Position numbers and translations under genes: made by a program
In this document: positions 45,191 to 55,317 of the stretch, piece by piece
Layout of the letters: the number at the start of each line of letters is the position of its first letter
Position numbering within the stretch: the stretch's first letter is position 1
The notes under the pieces: generated by a model
Databases searched by the model: none
The model's input: only the letters and a program-made list of their open reading frames with translations
What the model was told of the DNA's origin: nothing
Origin: Microbotryum silenes-acaulis
Taxonomy: Eukaryota > Basidiomycota > Microbotryomycetes > Microbotryales > Microbotryaceae
NCBI GenBank assembly: GCA_003665825.1
Contig: QPFY01000031.1
Span: forward strand, 1 to 55,317
Length of the DNA: 55,317 nt
Direction of reading: 5' to 3'

Positions 45191-47467
45191 CAGCGCTCAG
45201 TGGTGTGGACGGATGACTCGACGAGCCGGATCACGAGGGCCGGCGATTGAGTGAGTCGCGGCGGGGTCGAGACGGGGTGATAGTGCTTGAGGCAATGCGG
45301 GTCTCCCATCTCGACATCGACGCACTCGTGTTTCAAACTGGTCGCGAGAGGTACCGAGGGATGGTGATCTGCGGGCTCGAATGCTGGGCGTGCGAGCTTG
45401 TAAGCATCGCTGCGAAGTTCCGTTCGAAGGAGCGCTCCTAGTCCGGGTCATTCGTGACCAACAATCTACACTGTGCAGTGACGCGACAGATCTTGATCTC
45501 GTCAGCAAAGAGTGCAACTCAAGCGAGGGCTCCGATTGAATGGCTCACTGTGGGCGGTCTGAGCCCGTCGTCGGTGGTCGAGCACGTGATCCGGTCATGA
45601 CGGCTGTCAGAAAGGAAGGGCTGTCGATGTTCGAAGTATCGTCGAGTTAAAGCTCGAGTTGATCGAGCGAGGTCGAGTGGCGATTCGGGCAGGGTGGGCA
45701 CATCGAGGCGGACCCATGTCAGTTGGTGCTTGATCGTCCATCGAGTAGTGCTCGATCGTCGCTTCGGTATAACCGAAGCAAGTTGCCTGAGAGATGGACG
45801 GGTCCAGCTGATCATCGGAGTGCCGAACGGTTCGAGCCGAGACGAAGCTGCTCGATGAAATGGCTCGAGTGGGAAGCCAGCCAAAAAGAGCGCCGAAGAG
45901 TCAAGCTGATCCCAAGAAAATGACAGAACTCGGGTCGAGCGAAGTCGTATTGGCGATTGTAGTATTGAATCCCAAGCTCGGGGCATGGGGTGGAGGAGAT
46001 GTTTGAGCAAGTCGGTGCGAAGCTGAGGATGGGCGACGTGTGAGTCGGATCTAGCGCGCCAACAATGTCGGGGCAGTGCTGTGAAACACAGATGAGTGTT
46101 TGAAACGGCGTCAGTATTGAAGAGACTCGAGACGATGGACACCCGGGTTGGAGAGGAGAGCATACCAGACTGGGGTCCTGATTGATCGAGCTGACCCGCC
46201 GGTGTGGAAGTGAAGATCACGGGATAGTGTCGAGCTCGGGTGCGGCGATACAGAACAACATGGGGTGAGGTGAATCGTATCGATAGGTGAATTGCCATAG
46301 GATTCGAGAATGGGGCGATCGTGGGGTCGGCGCTCATGATGAGTAGGTCAGGTCAGTTGATAACAATGAGTCTATGGCGATCGAGCACGAGTACGGTGGA
46401 AGGTCGACGGTTGAGGCGGTCGAGGAAGCCATCGCGAGGGGCGAACGAGTTGTTACTTCGCACGTCGTGGTGATGGGATGAGCACGGACGGGGCGAGGGC
46501 GAGATCGGGCGGAAGAGGTTTGTCAGTTCGGTCGGTTGATCGGTCGATCGGACCGAGGTTCGATGCTGGGTGCGAAGCGTCGGACGGGCATCAATCAAAT
46601 GGTCGCCGAGTCGAGCAACAGATGTTCCGACAAACTCCAAGCTTGCCACGTCGGTGAGACTCGTCGAAGAGACCCGATGTGACAGCGAGTGATTGCATTC
46701 GAGCGATCGGTCGACGTTGACGACGCGAGTGAACGGTGAACGATGTGGGGGTGGCCGAGGTGATCCTCACAGGCCGACAGTGCGGCAATGTGGGTCGAGT
46801 GATGTGTACATCGATGCGAGGCCTCAGGAAGGGGGGACAATCACGTTGATGTTACTGATGAGGACGTGGCATTGTGATCGCAGAGTATGGTCGTACAAGT
46901 CACAGAGCGGTTCGGTGCGAAGCTCGGATGCCAGCGCGTCGGCCAACGCGCAATCTGAACTAGAGCGATGAGCAGCAACGACAAACATGAAATGAGCGAA
47001 TGGGGCGAGAGCTGAATACTTCTGAGTGAAGTACTCACCACGCTGATCGGTCGAGTAGCTTGTGGGCGATCGGGGGTGATCGAGGCGATGCGCTGACCGA
47101 GCATGTGTCCGACCGAGGACGCTCGAGCGATGCATCGACGTAGTTAGTACGCTGCTGAAAGTGACCACTCCCTCTCGTATCGATCTGCCCATCGTATCGT
47201 GCCGAAGACGACGATGTCGGAGTTGTTGATCGTCGTGTCGTGCGACGTCGCACCGTGCCCGCGTGAGCCCGCACCAAGGCACACGTCGAGCGCCCGTCGA
47301 GAGTGATCGAGCTGCATCTTGCCGATTGGGCGATGCAGAGATAGCGTTGTTTCGTAGAGGTGTGGTGTAGTGGGATCAGAGCCGAGTCGAGTCGGGTGGT
47401 ACGAGTGGTGTGCGAGTGGTTCGAGTGGTTCGAGTGAGTGGGGAGAGGCAAAGGAGCCGTGTCGCGC
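45191..47467. repeat. R repeat, piece 5b
   Basis: It starts at CAGCGCTCAGTGGTGTGGAC, equivalent to 10,299 in copy 2, and follows copy 2 closely to about 12,510. It contains the ACAGAACAACATGGGG landmark at 46,251. It is one of the two closest relatives of copy 2 and of the start of the window. No gene is recognised. Confidence 0.8.
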
Positions 47468-48480
47468 GCGCGCCAAAGTCGTCGAGGCCACAACGCACCT
47501 AGCGTGATTGAGTATATTCGAAAGCACGATGCAGGATAGCACAAATTAGGCGTATCGTAATTGTGAATATGTCGCAATAAACCTATCGCCGTCTACAAGT
47601 CCTCGAGTCGGCCGAGCCTCACCCGCGGCGAACGGCCGAAGCCCGAAACGGATTTCGATCGTTGGCTGTCGCGTCGACGCGTCGACGCGTCTGCCGCTCG
47701 GCGCCGACCGCCTGTGGTCGCAATACGACCGAGCAAGAAGGGATGCTATTCCACCCACCTCATTGAGGGTACTGTGCCGTTCCATATGATTGATGGTCGA
47801 CAGGTCATTGAGTCATTGGGCCCGTCAACGACTGCGTATCGTTCAACCGCGACGACTGCGTATCGTTCAACCGCGACGACTACGTATCGTCCAACCGCGG
47901 CCCACGCCACCCAGCTTTTGAGGCCGGGAGACCAGCCGAAGTCGCGCGCGGCAAGCCACTTTCGATCGGCCGCCGGGCGCCCGCAAACGCTCGGAACGCG
48001 TTTTCGACGACTCTTGAGCAACTTTTGGAGCCTGTAGAACAACTTTTGGTGATATTTTGAGGCGCATGTGTAAAGCCGACATCTTTGGGCTAAAATAGGG
48101 TGTAAAAATGATGGGACAAACACTTCAATAAAGAGCGTTCTTCCACATGGTCCTCCAGTGGCTGGCTTTCGGGGTCCTCGCGGGAAAGGCGGAGGCGCGC
48201 GGAGTCCAAAGTTGGGAGTTGCGGAATCCTTTTTCATGACAGGTAGTTGAGGTCTCGACCAGTCTCGACCTTCCGCAACGACCTTTCGCAACGAAGGGAA
48301 AGTCGCTTCAAATCCTGCTCTCCCTCACCCTCCTCCCACTCCCTGCTCGTATTCAAGACCTGCCACCGCTAGTGACCAGCCGGTCCAGCCTCCACTGCCC
48401 CGTGACCCACTGCATCACGCCCAGGGCCTTCACAGTGAGTTGGCCCATAATGGACCGAGCTTGGCCTTGTTTTGACTCGT
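47468..48480. other. S-type flank and unassigned sequence upstream of FunK1 pseudogene
   Basis: The S block (CGCGCGCGC, AAGTCGTCGAGGCCACAAC, TTGAGTATATT, CTACAAGTCCTCGAGTC) recurs at 47,468-47,615 without the minisatellite. A plus-strand frame (47,714-48,037) begins with protein-like sequence (CYSTHLIEGTVPFHMIDGRQ) and runs into a 24-bp tandem repeat, so I do not call it a gene. A pyrimidine-rich stretch (48,310-48,355) precedes the FunK1 pseudogene start, as is common in fungal promoters. Confidence 0.4.
47829..47900. repeat. 24-bp tandem repeat, three units
   Basis: There are three head-to-tail units of ACGACTGCGTATCGTTCAAC plus CGCG; the third is slightly diverged (TACGTATCGTCC). The unit length is a multiple of three, so frames stay open through it. 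Confidence 0.75.
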
Positions 48481-50994
48481 ATGACTGACGCCACTGGCCC
48501 ACGCCCGAATTGGGCCGTTGCAGTGACCGCCCGCGCAGGCACGAACCTCGCGCGCCAGAGCGCCGGCGCATCGACAGGGCCAGTGCGCAGGAGCGCGCGC
48601 CTCGCTGAAAAGGACGCGACGCGCGTGGCACACGGCGCCGACTCGCCCGCTCAGGCTCTTGCCTCGACCTCGACCTCGCCCTCGCCCTCGCCCTCGCCCT
48701 CGACCTCTGTAGCCACAAACTCGGCCGCGACATCGAGCTCAAGCTCACCCTCACACGCAACCCCCAACGCGTACGACCTCGCTGAACTGAGGGACGCGGT
48801 CTCTCCCTTGGTATCGTCGAGCCACTCGACCCCGATACAACCGCGCCGACAGCCGGCCTCGAACGAGCGAGCAACCGCCAGAGCCGGGAGGATCTCCGAA
48901 GCGGTCCAGATGGACCAAAAACATTGTCCGGCCCTCGAGGCCTACTTCTTCGGCCATCCGACCGCTGAGGAGCTCGCTAAGAAGATCTGGTCCAAGGAGT
49001 TCAAGATTGGCACCGAAGAAGCGCTGGGCGAGGTCATAGCAGGTGTCATCAACACGGTCAGTCGACGCCTGGGCTACTCGATGGTGTGTATTCCTTCGAG
49101 AGCTGACTCGCCTTCCATTGCCGTGTGTCTTACTGTTGGACCTCTAGACTGGAGACCGGCGATTGGTCGCCTGCCGGAACTCGCCACAATACATCGGCGT
49201 CGCACCTGACCGCGTGGAGACGACCGAGAAGACGGCCGATGTTGTGCTCTTGACCCACGCTGCGGTCGCGCACGATCCAACCCTCCCGGATGTATGGGCC
49301 CTTCCCAGTCACGCCGATCCGCAAGCCAAGGAACTTGACGCCGATGCGGGCCCCGACACCAACGTGAACTCCGACGCGAACGAAAACGGCAAGGGCCAGC
49401 ATCACGACGAGGACAACAACGCAGAAGAAGACAGCACGAACAAGGCCAAGGTCAAGGACAAGGTGGGCCTGAACCAGGCCAAACGCTCCTTTACGCAAGT
49501 GGCCGCCGTCGGCGAGACCAAAGCCGGCAACTCCAACGCCGAGGGCCAGTTGTTCCGACGGTTGTCGGCACTCCTCGCGACGCCGATTCGGGAACATGCG
49601 ATCGGGTTCACCCTGCGTGGCGACCGTCTAAAAGTTTACGTCATGGCTGCTTGCGGGATGTTCGTCACCAACTCCAGAACGGTCACCGAAGAGAATGGAG
49701 AGCTGTCGACGTTCTTGTACCGTCTCGTCCAACACAGCGATCGGCTTAACGGCATTCTTGCCACCACAACCTCGCTCGACGACCGCTGCGGCCGTCACGT
49801 ACTGCCCCGACTTCTTCCCACCGGCGGCCTCAGAGTTCAGCTGGGGGGCAAGGATGATGTCCAACTTCAAGATTCAGAAGCTTTTGTTCCGTCGACAAAG
49901 AGAGTGCGGCCGCGCGACGTCGACATACGAGATCAACCTTGGTGAGGGCGCCAACAGCAGGACCTGCGCAATGACGATCATTTGGGTCGAGGAGTCGCGC
50001 AACTCGGACTTGGTCGAGATCCGCAACGTGATCCAAGAAAAGAGACCCCGAGGCTCGCTCCGCTGGTCGGCGTCTTTCGCACCGAATACAGACCCTCCCA
50101 TCTTCCTACCGTCGACGAATCCTCGACGGTATCACCCCGCGGGCCAGGAAGTCGTCGTTTACGAAGAGTGCTACAACCCACTCGCCACGCTCGACAATAC
50201 CAAGGAGCTCGCGCGCGCTCTCGAAGGTGCGATTGAGGGTGAGTGCTCAGCGCAGAGCGGGACAGCGCGCTGAAGGATGTGCCAACACTGACGACCCTTT
50301 GCCTTGCGTGACAGGGCATCGCCAGCTTTGGAACTACGGCTTCATCCACCGGGACGTGTCCTATGGCAACGTAATGGTGGACCAAAACGGCAAAGGATAT
50401 TGATTGACTACAATCTGGCGGTGAAGAAGGCTCGAACGGCAGAAGAAGAGTGTGCCTCAGGCGCTCGGTACGTTCTCGCGTCCGTGCTAGCCCTCGACAC
50501 GTTCTTGGTCTCACCCAACTCCTTCCCACCCTTCCCCTGTACCATGATCAACCACAGGGCACGCTACCCTATATCTCCCGACTCTTGCTCAGCCCCGCAA
50601 CCGAGGGTGTGGTGCACGAGCGCTGCATGATATGGAGTCGTTTTTCTATGTGGCGTGCCGCACGGCTTTTCAGTCTGAATTTGCCGACGCGCCCTTTTCG
50701 AAAAGCCGAAAGCCGCGCGTATCTGGAACGTTGGAATGCCGGGATCTCGACGATGCAGCAGCCAGGAAAGACCGGCTGCTTCTGGACGTCGGCTTCGAGG
50801 AGCTCCTGGACGCATGCGCATCTCGTTGGTCTGGCGTGGAGAAGGTTCTGAGTTCCTGCAGCAAAATTGCTCACTGAATTGGTCTTTATCGAGGCTGAGA
50901 TACATCGAGACGGAGCAAGAACTTGCGTCACGTTGGAACTCGATCAGATGTCGTATGAACACGTTCAGGCGGCTTTCAGGGCCCTTTGCGAGTA
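48481..50994 (+). pseudogene. FunK1-type protein kinase, decayed paralogue on plus strand
   Basis: This is a divergent relative of the minus-strand kinases with introns at corresponding positions: 49,084-49,147, 50,239-50,314 and 50,468-50,557. It starts at the ATG at 48,481 (MTDATGPRPNW) and carries the same RRSARL motif, then a Ser/Thr/Pro tract encoded by CTCG-type repeats (48,658-48,715). Other matches are APDR..LLTHAAVA, QKLLFRRQRECGRATS, FIHRDVSYGNVMVD, ILIDYNLAV and GTLPYIS. Breaks are seen near 49,795, 50,398, 50,470 (phase) and 50,627, and again near 50,862. The C-terminal frame ends at the TAG at 50,992-50,994. Four or more frameshifts make it a pseudogene unless the assembly is poor here. 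It keeps the catalytic HRD and the DYN replacement of DFG. Confidence 0.8.
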
Positions 50995-51790
50995 GAACCG
51001 TGCTCGAAATCCCCATTCCTTTTTGCATTTCTATGGACGAATCTGAAAGTAATACTAGACATCGTACTGTGCGTTGTGATCAAACTCCTAGTCCCGTATG
51101 CTCAACCAATCGACATCATCCTGCCGAACCCGATACGATCAACGAAAGGAGTGGGCGAGTTTCGGTGGGACTGCGGCGGGGCTATAACGAAAGCAACCCT
51201 CCATAGACCAGACAGGCACCAAAGCTTCAGTAGTGTGTTTCGACCTATTTATATGGGCACTTTTCAACTACCAAATACCAAATTCCCCCGCCAGCTGCCG
51301 CAGTTCTGCGCGCGCTGTCCAGCGCGATCCTTGCAAAGATGGTCGGACGAGCGCCATTTCGTATTTGAGAGGGCGACGGCCCCCGCACCTCGGCCAAGAG
51401 CGCTCGCGATCTCCGAAAACGATCAAATGCGATTTATCACGACACATCATACATACATCATCGGAGCGGTATTCGGGCTGGCGGAGCAAAGGACCGCCCA
51501 CGCGATCACGTATTCGAGCGCTCACCCGGAGAGGGTGACGGTAAGCGATGATGAAAGTTGGGGTTCACATGATCATACGACAATGTGCGCTGGGGTTCAC
51601 ACGATGATGTGACAATATGTTCGGGTTGACGTGCATTACATCACCAACTGTCCTTTCCATGTACCCATGCGTTCCTTCTCATGTTCCAACAACGTCCACG
51701 GACAGCACCATCACAATCTTCATAATCGATCATGTCAGCGGTTAGCGCCACGCGGTCGGAGTCGAATCGGCCGAATTGAAATGTATCGAC
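50995..51790. other. Unassigned sequence downstream of FunK1 pseudogene
   Basis: No gene is recognised. A direct repeat of about 30 bp, GGGGTTCACA(T/C)GAT-type, occurs twice between 51,559 and 51,612. R-type sequence begins again by about 51,791-51,820. Confidence 0.4.
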
Positions 51791-54320
51791 TGGCGTATCG
51801 GGTCGCGTTCAAAACACGGTGTCAGAGAGGTAGGGCCGTCGATGTTAGAAGTATCGTCGAGTTGAAGCTTGAGTTGACCAAAACGAGTTGGAGTGGCGAT
51901 TCGGGCAAGGTGGGCACATCGAGGCGGACACATGTCAGTTGGGCTTGATCGTCCATCGAGTATGGCCGAAGCAAGTTGCCTGGGAGATGGACGGGTCCAG
52001 CTGACCATCGATCGTCGGAGCGCCGAACGGTCCGAGTCGAGACGACGCTGCTCGATGAAGTGGCCAAGTGCCGAGCCAACCGAGAAGAGCGCAGAAGAGT
52101 CAAGCTGATCCCAATGAAATGACAGAACTCGGGTCGAAGAAGTCGTGTTGGCGATCGTAGGATTGAATCACAAGCTTGTGGCATGGGTGTGGGCGATGTG
52201 TGAGCAAGTCGGTGCGAAGCTGAGGATCGAGTCGGATCTAGCGCGCCAAGGATGTCGGGCAATGCTGTGGAAGACAAATGAGCGTTTGAAGTAGTTTCAG
52301 TATTGACGGGACTTGAGAGGATGGCCCGGATTGGAGAGGAGAGCATACCAGACTGGGGACCTGATTGATCGAGCTGATCCGCCGGTGTGGATGCGAAGAT
52401 CACGGGGCAGTGTCGAGCTGGGTGCGGCGACACAGATCAAGACGAGGTGAGGTCAAGCGTGGCGATAGGTGAACTTGCCAGATGAGTCAAGAATGGGGCG
52501 ATCGTGGGGTTGGCGCTCATGGTGAGTAGGTCAGTTGATGACAGTAAGTCCATGGCGATCGAGCACGAGTGCGGTGGAAGGTTGACGGTCGAGGCGTCGA
52601 GGCGGTCGAGGCGGCCATCGCGAGGTGCGAGCGGATTATTCGTTCGCACGTGATGATGATGGGATAAGCACGGACGGGGACAAGACCGAGCTGGAGAGGT
52701 CTGTCAGTTCGGTCGGTCGATCGGTCGATCGGATCGCAGGTCGATGATGGGTGCGGATGGGCATCGGTCAAATGTTCGCCGAGTCGAGCAACAGATGTTC
52801 CGACAAACCCCGAGCTTGCCGCGTCGATGAGACCCGTCGATTCGATCAAAAAGGGATGTGACAGCGAGTGATTGCACTCGAGCAATCGGTCGACGTTGAC
52901 GACGCGAGTGAGCGATGTGGGGGTGGCGGAGGAAATCGTCACAGGTCGACAGCGGTGTTCGGGGTGGGCGAAAGTTGAGTCTCGGGTGGCGGAGGCAGCA
53001 GCGGCAAAGATTTGCACGCTCTTCGACGAACGATCTGTCGCACCGAGTTGAGTTCTGAGGTCAGGGTCACGGAGAGGAGATCGAGGTCGAGCAAAGCAAG
53101 TTTCGCCAGATAAGTGTCGATCCCCAATTGGAAACAGTGGACGCTCATTCATCCGTGAGAGCTAGAAACGGTTTCGAGCGAGTCGAGTTGAGCGCAGGCA
53201 GAAATCTGAGACCTGGTAGAGCAAATCAAAGGTCAAACATGAGCAAGAGTGCACACACTTGCAACACGAGGTGTGAAGGAAGGGAAGGATTTCAGGTTGA
53301 AAGTACGCACTGAGCTTTCGGACGTTTTGCTCGCCCAGGAAATGCCCAATCAGTTCGTCGACACCATGCGAGGAGGTGAATGCATGAAGAAGCGAAACGA
53401 GAGGAAATCGAACACGGTGCATCGCTGAGCGCAGTCCTTGACCGCATGTCCAGGGTTGCTGAAGCGTGTACGAACGTGCAAGTCGCCGTGGTGGGATAAC
53501 GATCGCCCGTATCAAGCTGGTCGAGCGAATCGCCGAGGTCGATTGAGAGTGCGAAGGATCGTTACGGTCCGAGGCCAAAGTCGAGCGCCGAGTGGTCCCA
53601 AGAAGCCCGAGGCGTTACTTTATATTTCGACGTGCGCAACGTAGGATGGTGATCGAGTAAGATGTGAAGCGATGAGGAGGTGTTCCGTGGCAAATCCCGA
53701 GAGTTTTGCCGGAAAGTCGACTGGATGGTGCGATCGACGACGTTGAAAGCCAGCGCGCAAGTCCGATCAACTTCAACAGCAAGGGGGCGAGCTGGAAGGT
53801 GGGCTACTGAGGTGCCATGAGATGAAACGTAGACAGTCTATAAGTTTGGACGGATGACTCGACGAGCTCGATCACGAGCGCGCGCGGTTCAGTTAATTCG
53901 CGGCGCGGTCGAGACGGGACGGGGTGATAGTGCTTGAGGCAATGCGGGTCTCCGATCTCGACATCGACGCAATCGTGCTTGAGACTGGCGTGAGAGGTAT
54001 CGAGGAAGGGTGATTTGCAACTCGAATGTAGGCGTGCGAGCGAAGCTCTCCATTCGAGGGAGAGCTCTTTTTCCGGGTCGTCCGTGCGCGCTGACACGGC
54101 ATATCTTTCGTCGCTTGCCTCAGCCAGCTCGGGGTGACACGTCGAGTGCCCGGGCGAGTAAGGTCGAGCCGCATGTACCGGGCAAGTGACGTTCCAACAT
54201 GGCGGCAAGGTCTCGCGTCGTCGTCTCGTCGGGCAGTGGGAGGAAAAGACGAGTCACCTCGAGTGGTGCGAGTAGTGCGGTGAGGCCTGTGAGGGGCGAG
54301 AGGCAAAGGAGCGCGCGACA
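51791..54320. repeat. R repeat, copy 6 (rearranged)
   Basis: It starts at the equivalent of about 10,715 in copy 2 (TGTCAGAGAGGTAGGGCCGTC). It follows R through the A-type block to about 52,960, then jumps back to the equivalent of about 9,430 (GTCTCGGGTGGCGGAGGCAG) and runs again to the equivalent of about 10,600. It ends in the S-type block AAAGTCGTCGAGGCCACAAC at 54,322. The jump marks an old recombination or deletion. No gene is recognised. Confidence 0.7.
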
Positions 54321-54440
54321 AAAGTCGTCGAGGCCACAACAACTAGTGTCTAGTGTATTTCTCTCTCCTTATTGAGTCTCCTTCCAGCCTCAACCTCATT
54401 TCAGAAGCACGATTCTCCCGAACCGGTACGAGCTGTGGTC

Positions 54441-55028
54441 AAGGATCCGCATTAAATCTGATCTGATCTGATCTGATCTGATCTGACAGGGGTCAGATCA
54501 AGTTCAGATCAATCAAGCCTCGAGAAAAAAATCCAAAATAGGCGGTACCTAGATGGGCCATTGTGATTTGAAATGCCAGCTGCGGCGCACCTCAGCTGAT
54601 CATGAGAGAGAATGGATCGCGCCATCTGCCATCTGCCATCGCCGCCGCATTGGGTGTCGGCCCCGCGCCACAGAAATACTACAGGGTGTGGTCCTCCTCT
54701 GATGGGTCTTCGTTGCAGTGTCAAGTGCTGAAACACTTTCTTATAGGGATCATGCGACCCAATCCAGTCATAAAAGCGGGGAGCTCCTCCACAAAGCGGC
54801 GGCTTAGCAAGGTGATCACTTTGGAGGATGATGAGGATGAGGATGAGATGTTGAGGAAGAAGATGGGGATTTCAACATGTAGATGTAGAAGTCTCTCTGC
54901 GCCAAATTAGGCAATTTCATGTCTCAGATCAAATTGATCTGCTCAGCTCAGATCAAGATCAGATCAATCAAGGGAGAATCAGAAAAATTCAGATCTGATC
55001 TGATCTGATCTATCTGATGCGGACCCTT
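54441..55028. mobile_element. Short element with terminal inverted repeats and GATCT tracts
   Basis: AAGGATCCGCAT at 54,441-54,452 faces ATGCGGACCCTT at 55,017-55,028 (one mismatch). Inside each end lie CTGAT(CTGAT)n tracts (54,458-54,486 and 54,993-55,012) and a direct repeat containing AGATCAATCAAG (near 54,510 and 54,960). The 588-bp length, inverted ends and AGCT on both outer sides (possible short target duplication) suggest a non-autonomous DNA transposon. The class is uncertain. Confidence 0.55.
54602..54910 (+). CDS. Hypothetical ORF inside the short inverted-repeat element
   Basis: This is an open frame of 102 codons lying entirely within 54,441-55,028. It has a basic segment (STKRRLSKVI), then an acidic run (LEDDEDEDE) and a second basic patch. 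It may be a leftover of the N-terminal exon of a transposase, or chance. No catalytic residues are visible. Confidence 0.25.
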   Translation: MRENGSRHLPSAIAAALGVGPAPQKYYRVWSSSDGSSLQCQVLKHFLIGIMRPNPVIKAGSSSTKRRLSKVITLEDDEDEDEMLRKKMGISTCRCRSLSAPN

Positions 55029-55060
55029 GCCAGCTAGATCGAGCGTGCCTGCAGTGAAGG

Positions 55061-55090
55061 CACCTAACCTCACCTAACCTCACCTAACCC
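55061..55090. repeat. CACCTAACCT tandem repeat (telomere-like)
   Basis: Three near-perfect 10-bp units occur just upstream of a FunK1-like frame. The complement, AGGTTAGGTG, resembles degenerate telomeric sequence but is not the canonical TTAGGG. Confidence 0.6.
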
Positions 55091-55116
55091 GACTGACGCG
55101 AATTTCATCTTCGCAC

Positions 55117-55317
55117 GCTCAGGCTCTTGCCTCCGCCTCCGCCTCCGCCTCGTCTTTAACCTCGACCTCCGCCTCGTCGGCGTCCTCAGTGGCAACGAAC
55201 CCGATCGCGGCATCTAGCTTCAGCGCAAGTAGTCTTGACGCAGCTTCAACATCCGCCGCCCCCCAGCTGCCTTCGACGTCTAACACGACGACCTTGCTGC
55301 CGTGAGGGACGCGCTCT
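55117..55317 (+). pseudogene. FunK1-type kinase, N-terminal region, cut by window edge
   Basis: From the GCTCAGGCTCTTGCCTC stretch onward this matches 48,649-48,800 of the FunK1 pseudogene: an Ala/Ser/Thr tract, then SVATN, then an LAAVRDAL-type segment equivalent to LAELRDAV. The first part and the last part are in different frames, so there is at least one frameshift. The catalytic region lies outside the window. Confidence 0.5.

Noticed and set aside
47746..48291. 181-codon minus-strand ORF upstream of the FunK1 pseudogene
   Set aside because: It runs through the 24-bp tandem repeat, has no recognised domain and overlaps another open frame on the plus strand.

Overview
The window looks like nuclear DNA from a fungus, most likely a basidiomycete. 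The evidence is three near-identical intron-containing genes of the fungal-specific FunK1 protein kinase family, a decayed fourth member and a fragment of a fifth, a Helitron (rolling-circle) relic, and introns of 41-90 bp with GTRNGY-like donors. I see no bacterial operons, rRNA, tRNA or CRISPR. I cannot name the genus; Pucciniomycotina is only a guess.

Layout. (1) 1-25,026 is mostly a degenerate higher-order repeat, here called R. Its unit is about 4.85-5.1 kb and four to five head-to-tail copies can be followed by shared landmarks. Some copies carry an internal duplication of about 1.5 kb. R has no convincing gene apart from a conserved 53-codon reading frame. Two copies are interrupted by inserts (about 7,331-8,711 and 22,700-24,590) that share flanks and a hairpin minisatellite with 84-bp units. 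(2) 25,027-41,538 is a tandem triplication with an exact period of 6,572 bp. Each repeat holds one minus-strand FunK1 gene (757 codons, four exons). Between the genes lie two copies of a 3.3-kb spacer with a possible F-box-like gene on the plus strand. The first gene has one type of 3' end and the second and third another; the first two have one type of upstream sequence and the third another. The middle gene is therefore a hybrid, as expected from one unequal crossover between two older paralogues. (3) 41,539-45,190 is the 3' part of a Helitron, with its 3' hairpin and CTGG end lying exactly where homology to the FunK1 unit stops. Its Rep/helicase gene is 5'-truncated and broken. (4) 45,191-47,470 is R again, continuing almost where it stopped at 25,026, so the 20-kb island interrupts one R copy. 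(5) 47,470-51,790 is a second island, holding a plus-strand FunK1 pseudogene with conserved intron positions but several frameshifts. (6) 51,791-54,320 is rearranged R. (7) 54,441-55,028 is a short element with terminal inverted repeats and GATCT tracts. The window ends in the N-terminal region of another FunK1 relative.

The picture is a repeat-dense, probably subtelomeric or heterochromatic, accessory region. Helitrons, inverted-repeat elements and unequal recombination reshape it, and the FunK1 kinases are the only genes that look intact. The triplication is the best candidate for recent adaptive or neutral copy-number change, but near-identical copies can also be assembly artefacts and need read-level support.
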